DNA of 64,000 bases, taken from contig NZ_SISB01000030.1 in the NCBI RefSeq assembly GCF_004310295.1, positions 22,204 to 86,203 on the forward strand, written 5' to 3'. The stretch is from Pseudomonas sp. BGI-2 (GTDB lineage Bacteria; Pseudomonadota; Gammaproteobacteria; Pseudomonadales; Pseudomonadaceae). Each line of letters starts with the position of its first letter. The stretch's first letter is position 1. Under the pieces are notes generated by a model that did no database searches, had not been told where the DNA came from, and saw nothing but the letters and a program-made list of their open reading frames with translations. Positions 28,923 to 39,281 of this stretch are shown in pieces. Both the position numbers and the translations under genes were made by a program.

Positions 28923-29083
28923 GTGACTTCTCGCGATCGCCCCACCGTACTGCTTCCGTTCTCGGGAGGGCAAATCGGGCGATTGTACTGATTGCACAAA
29001 AGAACGCACTGACAAAAGTAATCAAATGGCCATCAAACCGATGAAACGCTTGTTTGACTCCCCAATGGCTTACGCATCCGCTC

Positions 29084-29193
29084 GTAGCAGCTGTCGAGCC
29101 TGCGAGGCTGCGTTCGGCGGCGCAGTCGTCGTAAAACCTGTGCATGAGGTCTTCCTGAAACACCGCACCGCCCGATTTCACGACAGCTGCTAC
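29084..29193. repeat. Inverted intergenic repeat
   Basis: GTAGCAGCTGTCG (29084-) and CGACAGCTGCTAC (-29193) are perfect arms around a less symmetric core. It is the same arm family as 10911-11090. It lies between the opmB stop and the MHYT-GGDEF-EAL start. Confidence 0.8.
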
Positions 29194-29203
29194 AGGGACC
29201 GCG

Positions 29204-30685
29204 CTATTTGTTTTCGCTTACCTGAAGCGCCCCATCCCAACCACCGCCCAGCGCCGCAATCAGCTGCACACTGGCGATCAGACGGCTCTGCAACAGGCTC
29301 AACACGCTGCGTTCGTTATTCAACGCGGTGGCCTGGACCACCACCACACCCAGGTAAGCAATCACCCCGGCCTTGTATTGGTTTTGCGTCAAGCGAAGGG
29401 ATTCACGCGCGGCATCCAGCGCTTCCTGGCGCACGCCGGCTTCGTCTTCCAGCACCTTGAGCTGCACCAGATAGTTTTCAACCTCGCGGAAACCATCGAG
29501 CACGGTCTGGCGGTACTTGGCGACGGTTTCGTCGTAGGCCGCTTCGCTGCGATCGACCTCTGCAGAGCGCTGGCCGCCATCAAACAGCGTCATGGCCAGT
29601 TGCGGTCCCACTGACCAGAAGCGGTTCGGCACGCTGATCCAGTTGGCATAGGTGCTGCTGCTGTAACCGCCATTCAGGCTCAGGGTCAGGTCCGGGTAGT
29701 AGGCGGCCTTGGCCACGCCGATGTTGGCGTTGGCCGCCATCACCGAACGCTCGGCGGATGCGATGTCCGGGCGGCGCTCGAGCAGTTGCGAAGGCAGGCT
29801 CAGCGGCACTTCGGGCAATGCCGGGATGTTCTTGGATTCGGCCAGGCTGAACTCGGCTGGCGGCAGACCGATCAATACGGCGATGGCGTTCTCGAACTGG
29901 GCGCGTTGCCAGATCAGGTCGACCATGTCCGCCTGGGTGCTTTTGAGCTGGGTCTGGGCCTGGGCTACCGCATCCTTGCCGGAGACACCGGCGCGGTACT
30001 GGTTTTCGGTCATTTTCAGCGAACGCTGATAGGCCACGACGGTCGCTTCCAGCAAGCGTTTCTGTTCGTCGATCACCCGCAGTTGCAGGTAGTTCTGCAC
30101 CAGTTCCGATTGCTGGCTGAGGCGCATCGCCGCCAGATCGGCAAAACTGGCCTCGGCGTTGGCGGTGTCGGCTTCAAGCCCTCGGCGCAACTTGCCCCAG
30201 ATGTCCGCTTCCCAGCTCACCCCGGCCTGAGCGGTGTAGGTGTCACGAATACCGCTGGAGGAACTGCTCAGGCTCGAACTGCTGCTCCCGGTGCCCTGGC
30301 TGGAGCGGTTTTTCCCGACAGTTAAATCAACCGTTGGAAAAAACGCGCCCCGGGCGCTGCGCACCAAGGCCTGGGCCTGACGGTACTGGGCTTCGGACTG
30401 GGCGACAGTCTGGTTGGAGCTGTTGAGTTTCTCGATCAGGCCATTGAGCAGCTGATCGCCATACAACTCCCACCAGGCGCCACGGGCCAGGGAATCACTC
30501 GGGCTGGCCTGACGCCAGCCGGCGGCTTCCTTGTACTGCATCGGCGCGGCGGCCTGCGGGCGCTGGTAATCCGGGCCGACAGCGCAAGCGCTGAGCATCG
30601 CCACGCACAGCGCCAGGCTCAGCAAACGCGAGCCCCGGGCCGTCGCCAACGGCGTGGCCAGATTGATAAGCGAACGGTCAGTCAT
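29204..30685 (-). CDS. opmB: Outer-membrane efflux channel OpmB-like (NodT family lipoprotein)
   Basis: This 493-residue TolC-type outer-membrane factor is the exit duct for the MuxABC pump. The signal peptide ends in lipobox LSAC with lipidated Cys34, followed by AVGPDYQRP, the usual OprM-family start. Two repeated helical halves are visible (QSEAQYRQAQALVRSARG and ENQYRAGVSGKDAVAQAQTQL; RRPDIASAERSVMAANANIG, then a second set). The start ATG at 30685 overlaps the muxC stop by 4 bases; an upstream in-frame ATG lies inside muxC. It is the last gene of the operon. Confidence 0.92.
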   Translation of the reverse strand: MTDRSLINLATPLATARGSRLLSLALCVAMLSACAVGPDYQRPQAAAPMQYKEAAGWRQASPSDSLARGAWWELYGDQLLNGLIEKLNSSNQTVAQSEAQYRQAQALVRSARGAFFPTVDLTVGKNRSSQGTGSSSSSLSSSSSGIRDTYTAQAGVSWEADIWGKLRRGLEADTANAEASFADLAAMRLSQQSELVQNYLQLRVIDEQKRLLEATVVAYQRSLKMTENQYRAGVSGKDAVAQAQTQLKSTQADMVDLIWQRAQFENAIAVLIGLPPAEFSLAESKNIPALPEVPLSLPSQLLERRPDIASAERSVMAANANIGVAKAAYYPDLTLSLNGGYSSSTYANWISVPNRFWSVGPQLAMTLFDGGQRSAEVDRSEAAYDETVAKYRQTVLDGFREVENYLVQLKVLEDEAGVRQEALDAARESLRLTQNQYKAGVIAYLGVVVVQATALNNERSVLSLLQSRLIASVQLIAALGGGWDGALQVSENK

Positions 30686-33600
30686 AGCGGAGTTTCCAAA
30701 GCAGCATCGGTACGCACTCCACGCCATTTGTTGAAGCGATGGCGCAGTTTATCGAGATAGAGGTAAACCACCGGGGTGGTGTAAAGGGTCAGCACCTGGC
30801 TGAAGATCAGCCCGCCGATGATGGTCAGACCCAACGGCTGACGCATTTCCGCACCTTCGGCGCGGCTCAGCAGCAGCGGCAATGCACCGAGGATGGCCGC
30901 CAGGGTGGTCATCAGAATCGGTCGCAGACGTTGCAGGCACGCGCTGCGAATCGACTCCAGCGGCTCCAGGCCCTGATGGCGTTCCAGTTGCAGCGCCAGG
31001 TCGATCATCAGAATGGCGTTTTTCTTCACCACGCCGATGAGCAGGAATAACCCGAGCAACGAAATCAGGCTGAACTCACCGCCCAGCGCGTAGATTGACA
31101 GCAGTGCGCCGACCCCGGCCGACGGTAACGTCGACAAAATAGTCAGCGGATGAATGTAGCTTTCATACAGCACGCCCAACACCAGATACACCGCCACCAG
31201 CGCGCCGAGAATCATCCACGGCTGGCTCTTCTGGGTGGCAGCAAAGGCATCGGCGGTGCCGGCCATTTTCGCGATCACGCTTTCCGGCAGACCGACCTTG
31301 GCGATGGCCCGCTCGATGGCCGCAGTGCCCTGCTCCACCGTTACCCCGTCGGCCATGTCGAACGACAGGCTTTCGGACGCGAACTGGCCTTCATGGCTGA
31401 CCCGGTCGTCTTCCAGGCTGTTTTCGTAGTGGGCAATGGTCGACAGCGGAATCCGCGCGCCGTCAGCGGTGATCACTTGCACCTGCTTGAGTGTGATCGG
31501 GTCCTGGGCGTACTTCGGATTGACCTCCATCACCACCTGGTACTGGTTGAGGCTGTCGTAAATCGTCGAAATCTGCCGCTGGCTGTAGGCGTTGTTCAGC
31601 ACTGAGGTGACCATGTCCATGTCGACGCCCAGGCGCTTGGCCTGATCGCGATCAACGATCAGGGTCACCTGTTGCGCGCCCCGGCCCTCCCGAGCGTCAA
31701 TCGCGGTCAGTTCCGGCAACGCTTTCAAAGCGGTGACGACTTTCGGGTACCACTCGCGCAAATCACCCAGATCGCCGCTTTGCAGGATGTAGGAATACTG
31801 CGAGGTGGTTTGTTCGCGACCGCCACCGAATTGCAGGTCCTGATCCGCCATCAACATCAATTGCGCGCCAGGGACTTTGGGCATTTCCTTGCGCAAGCGT
31901 TCGATGACCTTCTGCGCGGAAATGTTGCGTTCCTTGATCGGTTTCAACCGCACCAGCATGAAGGCGTTGTTGGTGCCGTTGGTGCCGCCGATGAAACCGG
32001 CAACGCTTTGCACCGCGTCATCCTTGAGCACGGCACGCCGGAAGATTTCCATTTTCGGCTGCATGACGCTGAACGACAGCCCGTCGTCGCCGCGCACGAA
32101 ACCGATCAATTGGCCAGTGTCTTGCTGCGGCATAAATGTCTTAGGAACAACGACATACAGCGCGACGTTAACGCCAACTGTCACGAACAGACTGAGTAAG
32201 GTCAACCGACGATGACGCAGCACCCAGTCGAGGCTGGTCGCGTATTTGCCGACCATCCACTCGTTGGCCCGCTGACTCCAACGCTGCAAACGGTTTTCCT
32301 GCCCCGGCGTGTGCGGCTTGAGCCAGCGGGCGCAGAGCATCGGCGTCAGCGTCAGCGACACCACCAGCGACACCACGATGGACGCCGCCAACGTGATGGA
32401 AAACTCGCGAAACAGGCTTTCGACAATCCCGCCCATGAACAGGATCGACAGGAACACCGCCACCAGCGAAACGTTCATCGACAACAAGGTGAAGCCGACT
32501 TCCTGCGCCCCGAGGTAGGCGGCCTTCATCGGTGATACGCCTTTGTCGATGTGCCGGGAAATGTTCTCCAGCACCACGATGGCGTCGTCCACTACCAGCC
32601 CGGTGGCCAGAATCAGCGCCATCAGCGACAGGTTGTTCAGGGAAAACCCGTAGAGGTACATCACTGCAAACGTGCCGACCAGCGACACCGGCACCGCCAA
32701 GGTCGGAATCAGCGAGGCGCGGAAGTTACCGAGAAACAGGAACACCACCAGAATCACCAGCGCCACGGCGATCAGCAGGGTCATTTCCGCTTCGTGCAGC
32801 GTGGCCTTGATCACCGGCGAACGGTCCATCGCCAGGTTCAGCTTGACGCTGGCCGGCAGCACGGCCTGCAACGCCGGCAGCTGCGCCTTGATTTCGTTGA
32901 CCGTCTCGATGATGTTGGCGCCGGCCTGGCGGTTGATCACCAGCAGCACCGCCGCGTCATTGTTGAAGAAACCGCTGTTGTAGCGGTCCTCGACGCCGTC
33001 GCTGACCTTGGCCACATCCCTCAGGCGCAGTGCCGCGCCGTCCGCGTAGTGAATGATCAGCGACTCGTAATCCTTGGCTTTTTCCAGTTGATCGTTGGCT
33101 TGTACCTGCCACAGCCGCTGGCCGTCTTCAACCGAACCTTTCGGCCGGCGCACGTTGGCGTTGGCAATGGTGTTGCGCACATCGTCCAGGGCCACGCCGT
33201 ACTGGTTGAGCGCCTGGGGTTCGAGCTCGATGCGCACCGCCGGCAAGGAGCTGCCGCCAATCTGCACTTCGCCCACGCCCTGCACCTGGGACAGGCTCTG
33301 GGACAGAATCGTCGAGGCCAAATCGTAGAGCTGGCCTTTTTCCAATACGTCGGAAGTCAGCGACAACACCATGATCGGCGCCTGGGACGGATTGACCTTC
33401 TTGTAGGTCGGCATGCTGCGCATCCCGCTCGGCAGCAGGTTGCGCGAGGCGTTGATCGCCGCCTGCACTTCCCGGGCGGCGCCGTTGATGTCGCGGTCCA
33501 GGTCGAATTGCAAAATCACCCGGGTCGAGCCCTGGCTGGACCGGCTGCTCATGGTGTTGACGCCGGCGATGGCGCCGAAGGAGCGCTCCAGCGGCGTGGC

Positions 33601-33789
33601 CACGGTCGAGGCCATCACTTCAGGGCTCGCGCCAGGCAGGCTGGCCTGAACCACGATCACCGGGAAGTCCATCTGCGGCAACGGCGCCACTGGCAACAGG
33701 CCGAAGCTCACGCCGCCCAGCAGCATGATCGCCAGGCTGAGCAACATGGTCGCGACCGGGCGCTTGATGAAAGGTCCGGACAGGTTCAT
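30682..33789 (-). CDS. muxC: RND efflux permease MuxC (MdtC-like)
   Basis: This 1035-residue proton-driven RND transporter has TM1 (VATMLLSLAIMLLGGVSFGLLP), porter and docking domains in two repeats, and the TM4 proton-relay Asp pair in GLVVDDAIVVLENI. C-terminal GALLSIYALGGEFSLISLLG and the GVVKKNAILMID loop are typical. It is paired with MuxB: two different permeases in one operon is the hallmark of MuxABC/MdtABC pumps, whose trimers mix the two. It is coupled by ATGA overlaps on both sides. Confidence 0.95.
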   Translation of the reverse strand: MNLSGPFIKRPVATMLLSLAIMLLGGVSFGLLPVAPLPQMDFPVIVVQASLPGASPEVMASTVATPLERSFGAIAGVNTMSSRSSQGSTRVILQFDLDRDINGAAREVQAAINASRNLLPSGMRSMPTYKKVNPSQAPIMVLSLTSDVLEKGQLYDLASTILSQSLSQVQGVGEVQIGGSSLPAVRIELEPQALNQYGVALDDVRNTIANANVRRPKGSVEDGQRLWQVQANDQLEKAKDYESLIIHYADGAALRLRDVAKVSDGVEDRYNSGFFNNDAAVLLVINRQAGANIIETVNEIKAQLPALQAVLPASVKLNLAMDRSPVIKATLHEAEMTLLIAVALVILVVFLFLGNFRASLIPTLAVPVSLVGTFAVMYLYGFSLNNLSLMALILATGLVVDDAIVVLENISRHIDKGVSPMKAAYLGAQEVGFTLLSMNVSLVAVFLSILFMGGIVESLFREFSITLAASIVVSLVVSLTLTPMLCARWLKPHTPGQENRLQRWSQRANEWMVGKYATSLDWVLRHRRLTLLSLFVTVGVNVALYVVVPKTFMPQQDTGQLIGFVRGDDGLSFSVMQPKMEIFRRAVLKDDAVQSVAGFIGGTNGTNNAFMLVRLKPIKERNISAQKVIERLRKEMPKVPGAQLMLMADQDLQFGGGREQTTSQYSYILQSGDLGDLREWYPKVVTALKALPELTAIDAREGRGAQQVTLIVDRDQAKRLGVDMDMVTSVLNNAYSQRQISTIYDSLNQYQVVMEVNPKYAQDPITLKQVQVITADGARIPLSTIAHYENSLEDDRVSHEGQFASESLSFDMADGVTVEQGTAAIERAIAKVGLPESVIAKMAGTADAFAATQKSQPWMILGALVAVYLVLGVLYESYIHPLTILSTLPSAGVGALLSIYALGGEFSLISLLGLFLLIGVVKKNAILMIDLALQLERHQGLEPLESIRSACLQRLRPILMTTLAAILGALPLLLSRAEGAEMRQPLGLTIIGGLIFSQVLTLYTTPVVYLYLDKLRHRFNKWRGVRTDAALETPL

Positions 33790-36700
33790 GGCTGCTCTAC
33801 CGCTACCGCGGCTTCAGACTTGCGGCCCCAGCGCCGACCAAGACGATCGAAATACAGATAGATCACAGGTGTGGTGAACAGTGTCAGTACCTGACTCACC
33901 AACAAACCGCCGACCATCACCAGGCCCAACGGCTGGCGCAACTCCGCGCCGGAACCGGTGGCCAGCATCAACGGCACCGCACCAAACAATGCAGCCAGCG
34001 TGGTCATCAGAATCGGTCGGAAACGCAGCAACGCCGCTTGATAGATCGCTGTTTCCGGGTCCATGCCCTGATTGCGTTCAGCGTCGAGGGCAAAGTCGAT
34101 CATCATGATCGCGTTCTTTTTCACGATGCCGATCAGCAGAATGATGCCGATGATCGCGATCATCCCCAGGTCATTGCCGCTTAACAGCAACGCCAGCAAG
34201 GCGCCGACCGCCGCCGAGGGCAAGGTCGAGAGAATGGTGATCGGATGGATGTAGCTCTCGTAGAGCACGCCGAGCACGATGTACATAGTCACCACCGCCG
34301 CCAGAATCAGCAGCAAGGTGCTCGACAACGAGGCCTGGAACGCCTCGGCTGCGCCTTGGAACTGAGTCTGCACACCAATCGGCATGCCGATGTCTTTCTG
34401 CACCTGATCAATGATTTCCACCGCATGCCCCAGCGCCACGCCGGGTGCCAGGTTGAAGGACATCATCACCGCGGGGAACTGGCCGATGTGAGTGATCGCC
34501 AGTTGCGCCTGACGCTCCTCGATGTGCGCCAGGCTGGACAGGCGTACTTGCCCGCCATCGGTGGTCTTGACATGAATCTGGTTCAACGCATCCGGGCCGA
34601 TCTTCTCGCCGGACTGCGATTGCAGCACCACGCGGTACTGGCTGGCCTGGGTGTAAATGGTGGAAATCTGCCGCTGGCCGAAGGCGTCGTACAGCGCATC
34701 GGTGATGTTCGACACCGACACACCGACCCGTGACGCCGCATCGCGGTCGATCACCAGATAGACCTGCAGGCCCTTGTCCTGCAGGTCGCTGGCGACGTCG
34801 GTCAATTCCGGCCGCTGCGCCAGCGCTTCCACCAGACGCCCGCTCCAGAGGCTGAGCAACTCGGAATCCGGCGATGACATGCTGAACTGGTATTGCGTGC
34901 GGCTGACCCGGTCTTCGATGGTCAGGTCCTGCACCGGCTGCATGAACAGGCGAATGCCGACCAGCTTGTCCAGTTCCGGTTGCAGGCGGGCAATCACCTC
35001 AGTGGCGCTCAGGTCACGGTTGCTGTGGGACTTGAGGTTGATCAGCAGGCGGCCGCTGTTCAGCGTCGAGTTGTCACCGTCGATGCCGATGTAAGACGAC
35101 AGGCTTTGCACCGCAGGATCGGCCAGGATCACCTTGGCCAGTTCCTGCTGACGCTCGCTCATCGCCGCAAAGGAAATCGACTGCGGCGCCTCGGAAATGC
35201 CCTGGATAACGCCCGTGTCCTGCACCGGGAAGAAGCCCTTCGGCACTACCATATAAAGGACAACGGTCAGCGCCAAGGTGCCGATAGCCACCAGCAGCGT
35301 CAGTGGTTGATGCTTGAGAACCCACTTTAACTTGCGCCCGTAAGCCGCGATCATCCAATCAATTGTGGCGCCGCTGGCGCGGTAGAACCGGCCCTGTTCC
35401 TCTTCCTTGGGTTCACGCTTGAGCAACCGTGCGCACATCATCGGCGTCAGGGTCAGCGATACCACCAGGGAAATCAGGATCGCCACCGCCAGGGTGATGG
35501 CGAATTCGCGGAACAGGCGCCCCACCACGTCAGCCATGAACAGCAGCGGAATCAGCACCGCGATCAGCGACAGGGTCAGGGAAATCAGGGTGAAACCGAT
35601 CTGCTTGGCACCCTTGAGCGCAGCATTGAGGGGACTTTCCCCTTCTTCGATAAATCGGGAGATGTTTTCCAGCATCACGATCGCATCGTCCACTACAAAA
35701 CCGGTGGCGATGGTCAGGGCCATCAAGGTCAGGTTATTGACCGAGAAACCGGCGAGGTACATCACGCCGAAGGTGCCGATCAGCGACAGCGGCACAGCCA
35801 CCGAGGGAATGATCGTGGCGCTGGCCCGACGCAGGAACAGGAACGTCACCATGACCACCAATGCGATGGCGATCAGCAATTCGTGTTGCACGTCGGTGAC
35901 GGAGGCGCGGATGGTCTGGGTGCGGTCGGTGAGGACCGTGACGTCGAGGCCGGCCGGCAGGTTGTCGGTGATGCTCGGCAGCAGGGCCTTGATCCGGTCG
36001 ACTACCTCGATAACGTTGGCGCCGGGCTGACGCTGAATGTTCAGCAGCACCGCCTGGTTTTCATTGGCCCACGCCGCCAGCCGCTCGTTCTCGGCACCGT
36101 CGACAATCTCGGCCACGTCCTTGAGGCGCAACGGTGCGCCGTTGGCGTAGGCCAGGATCAGGTTGGCGTAATCCTTGGGCGAGGTCAGTTGATCGTTGGC
36201 ATCGAGCATCGACACCCGGGTCGGGCCGTCGAAATTGCCCTTGGGCTGGTTGACGTTGGACGCGCCGATCAGGGTGCGCACATCCGACAGGTTCAAGCCA
36301 TTGGCCGCCAGGGCTTCAGGGTTGACCTTGATCCGCACCGCCTGACGCTGGCCACCAGCGATGCTGACCATGCCGACGCCGCTGATCTGGGCGATTTTCT
36401 GCGCCATGCGCGTGTCGACCAGGTCATTGAGCTTGGGCAACAGCATGGTTTTGGAGGTGATGGCCAGGGTCAGCACCGGGGTGTCCGCCGGGTTGACCTT
36501 GTTGTACACCGGCGGCGCCGGCAGGTCCTTGGGCAGCAGATTGGTCGCGGCGTTGATCGCGGCCTGCACCTGCTGCTCGGCAACGTCCATATTGATGTCG
36601 AGGCTGAAACGCAGGGTCAGCACCGAAGCGCCGCCGGAGCTGGTCGACGCCATCTGGGTCAGGCCGGGCATCTGCCCGAATTGACGCTCCAGCGGCGCGG

Positions 36701-36890
36701 TCACGGCGCTGGTCATGACATCCGGGCTGGCGCCGGGATACAGCGTCATGACGCGAATGGTCGGGTAATCCACCTGAGGCAATGCTGACACCGGCAGCAG
36801 CCGATAGGCGATCACGCCGGCCAGGATAATGGCCAGCATGCTCAGCGTGGTGGCGACCGGGCGAAGGATGAACAGCCGCGAGATGTTCAT
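33786..36890 (-). CDS. muxB: RND efflux permease MuxB (MdtB-like)
   Basis: This 1034-residue RND permease is the partner of MuxC. The N-terminus MNISRLFILRPVATTLSMLAI and LPQVDYPTIRV are typical of MdtB. The TM4 Asp pair lies in GFVVDDAIVMLENI, and TM10-11 motifs GIVKKNAIMMIDFAL and PLGLVMVGGLLVSQ are intact. In P. aeruginosa MuxABC-OpmB contributes to resistance to aztreonam, macrolides, novobiocin and tetracycline. It overlaps muxA and muxC by 4 bases each. Confidence 0.95.
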   Translation of the reverse strand: MNISRLFILRPVATTLSMLAIILAGVIAYRLLPVSALPQVDYPTIRVMTLYPGASPDVMTSAVTAPLERQFGQMPGLTQMASTSSGGASVLTLRFSLDINMDVAEQQVQAAINAATNLLPKDLPAPPVYNKVNPADTPVLTLAITSKTMLLPKLNDLVDTRMAQKIAQISGVGMVSIAGGQRQAVRIKVNPEALAANGLNLSDVRTLIGASNVNQPKGNFDGPTRVSMLDANDQLTSPKDYANLILAYANGAPLRLKDVAEIVDGAENERLAAWANENQAVLLNIQRQPGANVIEVVDRIKALLPSITDNLPAGLDVTVLTDRTQTIRASVTDVQHELLIAIALVVMVTFLFLRRASATIIPSVAVPLSLIGTFGVMYLAGFSVNNLTLMALTIATGFVVDDAIVMLENISRFIEEGESPLNAALKGAKQIGFTLISLTLSLIAVLIPLLFMADVVGRLFREFAITLAVAILISLVVSLTLTPMMCARLLKREPKEEEQGRFYRASGATIDWMIAAYGRKLKWVLKHQPLTLLVAIGTLALTVVLYMVVPKGFFPVQDTGVIQGISEAPQSISFAAMSERQQELAKVILADPAVQSLSSYIGIDGDNSTLNSGRLLINLKSHSNRDLSATEVIARLQPELDKLVGIRLFMQPVQDLTIEDRVSRTQYQFSMSSPDSELLSLWSGRLVEALAQRPELTDVASDLQDKGLQVYLVIDRDAASRVGVSVSNITDALYDAFGQRQISTIYTQASQYRVVLQSQSGEKIGPDALNQIHVKTTDGGQVRLSSLAHIEERQAQLAITHIGQFPAVMMSFNLAPGVALGHAVEIIDQVQKDIGMPIGVQTQFQGAAEAFQASLSSTLLLILAAVVTMYIVLGVLYESYIHPITILSTLPSAAVGALLALLLSGNDLGMIAIIGIILLIGIVKKNAIMMIDFALDAERNQGMDPETAIYQAALLRFRPILMTTLAALFGAVPLMLATGSGAELRQPLGLVMVGGLLVSQVLTLFTTPVIYLYFDRLGRRWGRKSEAAVAVEQP

Positions 36891-38203
36891 GCGCCGCCCT
36901 TTTTCGCCTTGTCGGTGGTCGCCGGCTCAGTCGAGCTGGCCGCCGATTTACCTTGCAGGTGGCCGGTCGGGGTGGTCGGTACGTCCTTGGTGTCGTTGAC
37001 CACTTCCACTTCGCTGCCTTCCTTCAGGCGGTCAGTGCCTTCCAGGACAACGCGATCTCCGGGAGCCAGGCCTTCGGTAATCACGGTGTTTTCGCCGTCA
37101 CTGGCGCCGACTTTCAACTGACGGATCGCGACTTTCTTGTCGCCGTCCAGGGCGTAGACGAAGGTGCCGTTGGTGCCGAACTGAATCGCTGCCGAAGGCG
37201 CGAGCACTACGTCTTTCAAGGTGTCGGCCAGCAAGTGGACGTTGACGAACTGGTTGGGGAACAGCGCCTGATCACGGTTCTCGTAGCGCGCCTTGAATTT
37301 CAGGGTGCCGGTGGTGACGTCAATCTGGTTGTCCAGGCTCTGCAACACGCCGGTGGCCTGCAACTTGGTGTCGCCACGGTCCCAGGCTTCGGCGGGCAGT
37401 TTGGCGCCAGTACGGTAGCGCGCCAGCACGACGTCGAGGCTGTTTTCCGGCAAGGTGAAGGCGACACTGATCGGTTGGGTCTGGGTGATGATCGCCAACG
37501 CCGTGGTGTCGTTGGCGGCCACCAGGTTGCCGACGTCCAGTTGTCGCAGGCCCACACGCCCGGCAATCGGGGCGCGGATCTTGGTGAATTCGAGATTGAG
37601 CTTAGCGTCGTTGACCGCCGCCTGATTGGTCTTGACCGTGCCCTGGTACTGACCGACCAGTGCTTCGGCGGTGTCCAGGGTTTGCTTGGCGATACTGTCT
37701 TCCTTGAACAGACCACGATAACGCTCGACATCGACCTGAGCGTTTTTCAGTTGCGCCTGGTTCTGCAGCAGCGTGCCTTCGGCCTGAAGCAAAGCGTTCT
37801 GGTAAGGGCGCGGATCGATTTCAGCCAGCAGTTCGCCAGCCTTGACCATCTGCCCTTCTTCGAAGGAGATCTTCATCAGTTCGCCGCCAACGCGGCTGCG
37901 CACATTAATGGTGTTCAGCGCAGTCACCGTGCCCAGCGCCTTGTAGTACAGCGGAAAATCCCCCTTGACCGCCAGCGCCACCCGCACCGGGATCGGTCCG
38001 GTCGCCCCGCCGAAGCCCGGACGCATCCCCCCCGGCTTGCCGGTGTGGCCGGCCACGGCTTTGGGCGCAGCACCGTCCTTTTGGGCAGTGCCGGCGGGCC
38101 AGAATTTCCAGCACAGGCCAGCGATGACCAACAAGACAAGCAGGCCGGGGAGCCAGCGACGAGGATTACGGGAAACGGAGGATTGCATGGAATGATCAAC
38201 CAT
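36887..38203 (-). CDS. muxA: RND periplasmic adaptor MuxA (MdtA-like)
   Basis: This 438-residue membrane fusion protein of the HlyD/AcrA family has one N-terminal membrane anchor (WLPGLLVLLVIAGLCWKFWP), a barrel-sandwich hybrid (NTINVRSRVGGELMKISFEEGQMVKAGELLAEID), a coiled-coil hairpin, then the second half-motif TKIRAPIAGRVGLRQLDVGN and a beta-barrel. It bridges MuxBC to OpmB. The ATG at 38203 has no strong ribosome site; an ATG 15 bases downstream is possible. It is the first gene of the four-gene operon. Confidence 0.93.
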   Translation of the reverse strand: MVDHSMQSSVSRNPRRWLPGLLVLLVIAGLCWKFWPAGTAQKDGAAPKAVAGHTGKPGGMRPGFGGATGPIPVRVALAVKGDFPLYYKALGTVTALNTINVRSRVGGELMKISFEEGQMVKAGELLAEIDPRPYQNALLQAEGTLLQNQAQLKNAQVDVERYRGLFKEDSIAKQTLDTAEALVGQYQGTVKTNQAAVNDAKLNLEFTKIRAPIAGRVGLRQLDVGNLVAANDTTALAIITQTQPISVAFTLPENSLDVVLARYRTGAKLPAEAWDRGDTKLQATGVLQSLDNQIDVTTGTLKFKARYENRDQALFPNQFVNVHLLADTLKDVVLAPSAAIQFGTNGTFVYALDGDKKVAIRQLKVGASDGENTVITEGLAPGDRVVLEGTDRLKEGSEVEVVNDTKDVPTTPTGHLQGKSAASSTEPATTDKAKKGGA

Positions 38204-38337
38204 TGGGCGCGTGGGCTTCTTCTACAGGAGGCTGAACGATAAGCACTGGCGGGTATTAAGCAAAGCGGCTTTACCGGCAATTTACCTTCGGCTTACGTAA
38301 CAGGAGGTTTATCTAAGACACTGAAGCACAAATGAAA

Positions 38338-38626
38338 ACGGCCTGGACAGAGGGGGCGTTCTCAGTTAATTACCCCGCCGCGCCGGGTCTGCTGTTGTGC
38401 AGGGCAAGGCGCGAGAAGCGTGGTTTGGTCATTCCAAATAAGCTTCGAGCAACGCAGCCCTGCACAACAGCAGGCCCGGCCCTTCGGGTTGTGCCTTAAA
38501 GCGGGCCAGCCTGCGTTGCAGGCCTTGGAAAGGGAACAACCATTCCCTGCGGCCTACGCCTTGCCTGGCCCGCTTTAAGGCGACAACGCGGAGGGGAAAT
38601 TAACTGAGAATGCCCCCTCAGGCCGT
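38338..38626. mobile_element. MITE-like palindromic element with nested inverted repeats
   Basis: A 289-base non-coding element lies between muxA and tpx. The outer arms are near-perfect over 32 bases (38351-38382 against 38587-38618; core TTCTCAGTTAATT), extended by ACGGCCTG/CAGGCCGT at the ends. Inside are two more pairs: CTGCTGTTGTGCAGGGC (38389-38405) with GCCCTGCACAACAGCAG (38457-38473), and GCCTTAAAGCGGGCCAG (38493-38509) with CTGGCCCGCTTTAAGGC (38565-38581). It has no ORF. The rest of the 443-base gap (38204-38337) should hold the muxA promoter, but I see no clear motif. Confidence 0.65.
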
Positions 38627-38646
38627 TAACAATTGTAATGCTTTAC

Positions 38647-39147
38647 TTATTTCAGAACGGCAAGTGCCGCTTCGTAGTTCGGTTCTTCAGCGATTTCCTT
38701 GACCAGTTCGCTGTGCAGAACGTTGTCGTTTTCGTCCAGCACAACGACGGCACGGGCAGTCAGGCCTTTGAGTGGACCGTCAGCGATGGCAACACCGTAG
38801 TTCTCGATGAACTCGGCACCGCGCAGGGTCGACAGGTTTTGCACGTTTTCCAGGCCTTCGGCGCCGCAGAAGCGCGCTTGAGCGAACGGCAGGTCAGCGG
38901 AGATGCACAGCACCACGGTGTTGGCGATGTCGTTGGCCTGGGCGTTGAACTTGCGCACCGAAGTGGCACAGGTCGGGGTGTCGACGCTTGGGAAGATGTT
39001 CAGCACTTTGCGCTTGCCGGCGAAGTTCGCCAGGGTCACGTCGGACAGATTGCCGGCAACCAGGGAAAAGGCTGGCGCCTTGGAACCGGCTTGAGGCAGT
39101 TGGCCGTTGACTTGAACCGGGGAGCCTTTAAGAGTGACTTGAGCCAT
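38647..39147 (-). CDS. tpx: Thiol peroxidase
   Basis: This 166-residue Tpx-type peroxiredoxin reduces organic peroxides using thioredoxin. The peroxidatic Cys60 lies in SVDTPTCATSV and the resolving Cys94 in ARFCGAEG, matching the usual spacing. MAQVTLKGSPVQVNG is the standard N-terminus, and the ATG at 39147 has AAGGA upstream. The open frame continues upstream only through REP sequence. It is probably monocistronic, with the palindromic element downstream and a REP pair upstream. Confidence 0.97.
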   Translation of the reverse strand: MAQVTLKGSPVQVNGQLPQAGSKAPAFSLVAGNLSDVTLANFAGKRKVLNIFPSVDTPTCATSVRKFNAQANDIANTVVLCISADLPFAQARFCGAEGLENVQNLSTLRGAEFIENYGVAIADGPLKGLTARAVVVLDENDNVLHSELVKEIAEEPNYEAALAVLK

Positions 39148-39281
39148 GAACGGAGTCCTTCTGACGTTATTGTGGAGAATTTTGAAGAGGCCGAAGTTAA
39201 CCACGAAATGGTCCGACGACCTATGCCCGGATACAAATTGTGATGTCTCGTCGCACACATTGGATACAAACCAAATCCGGT

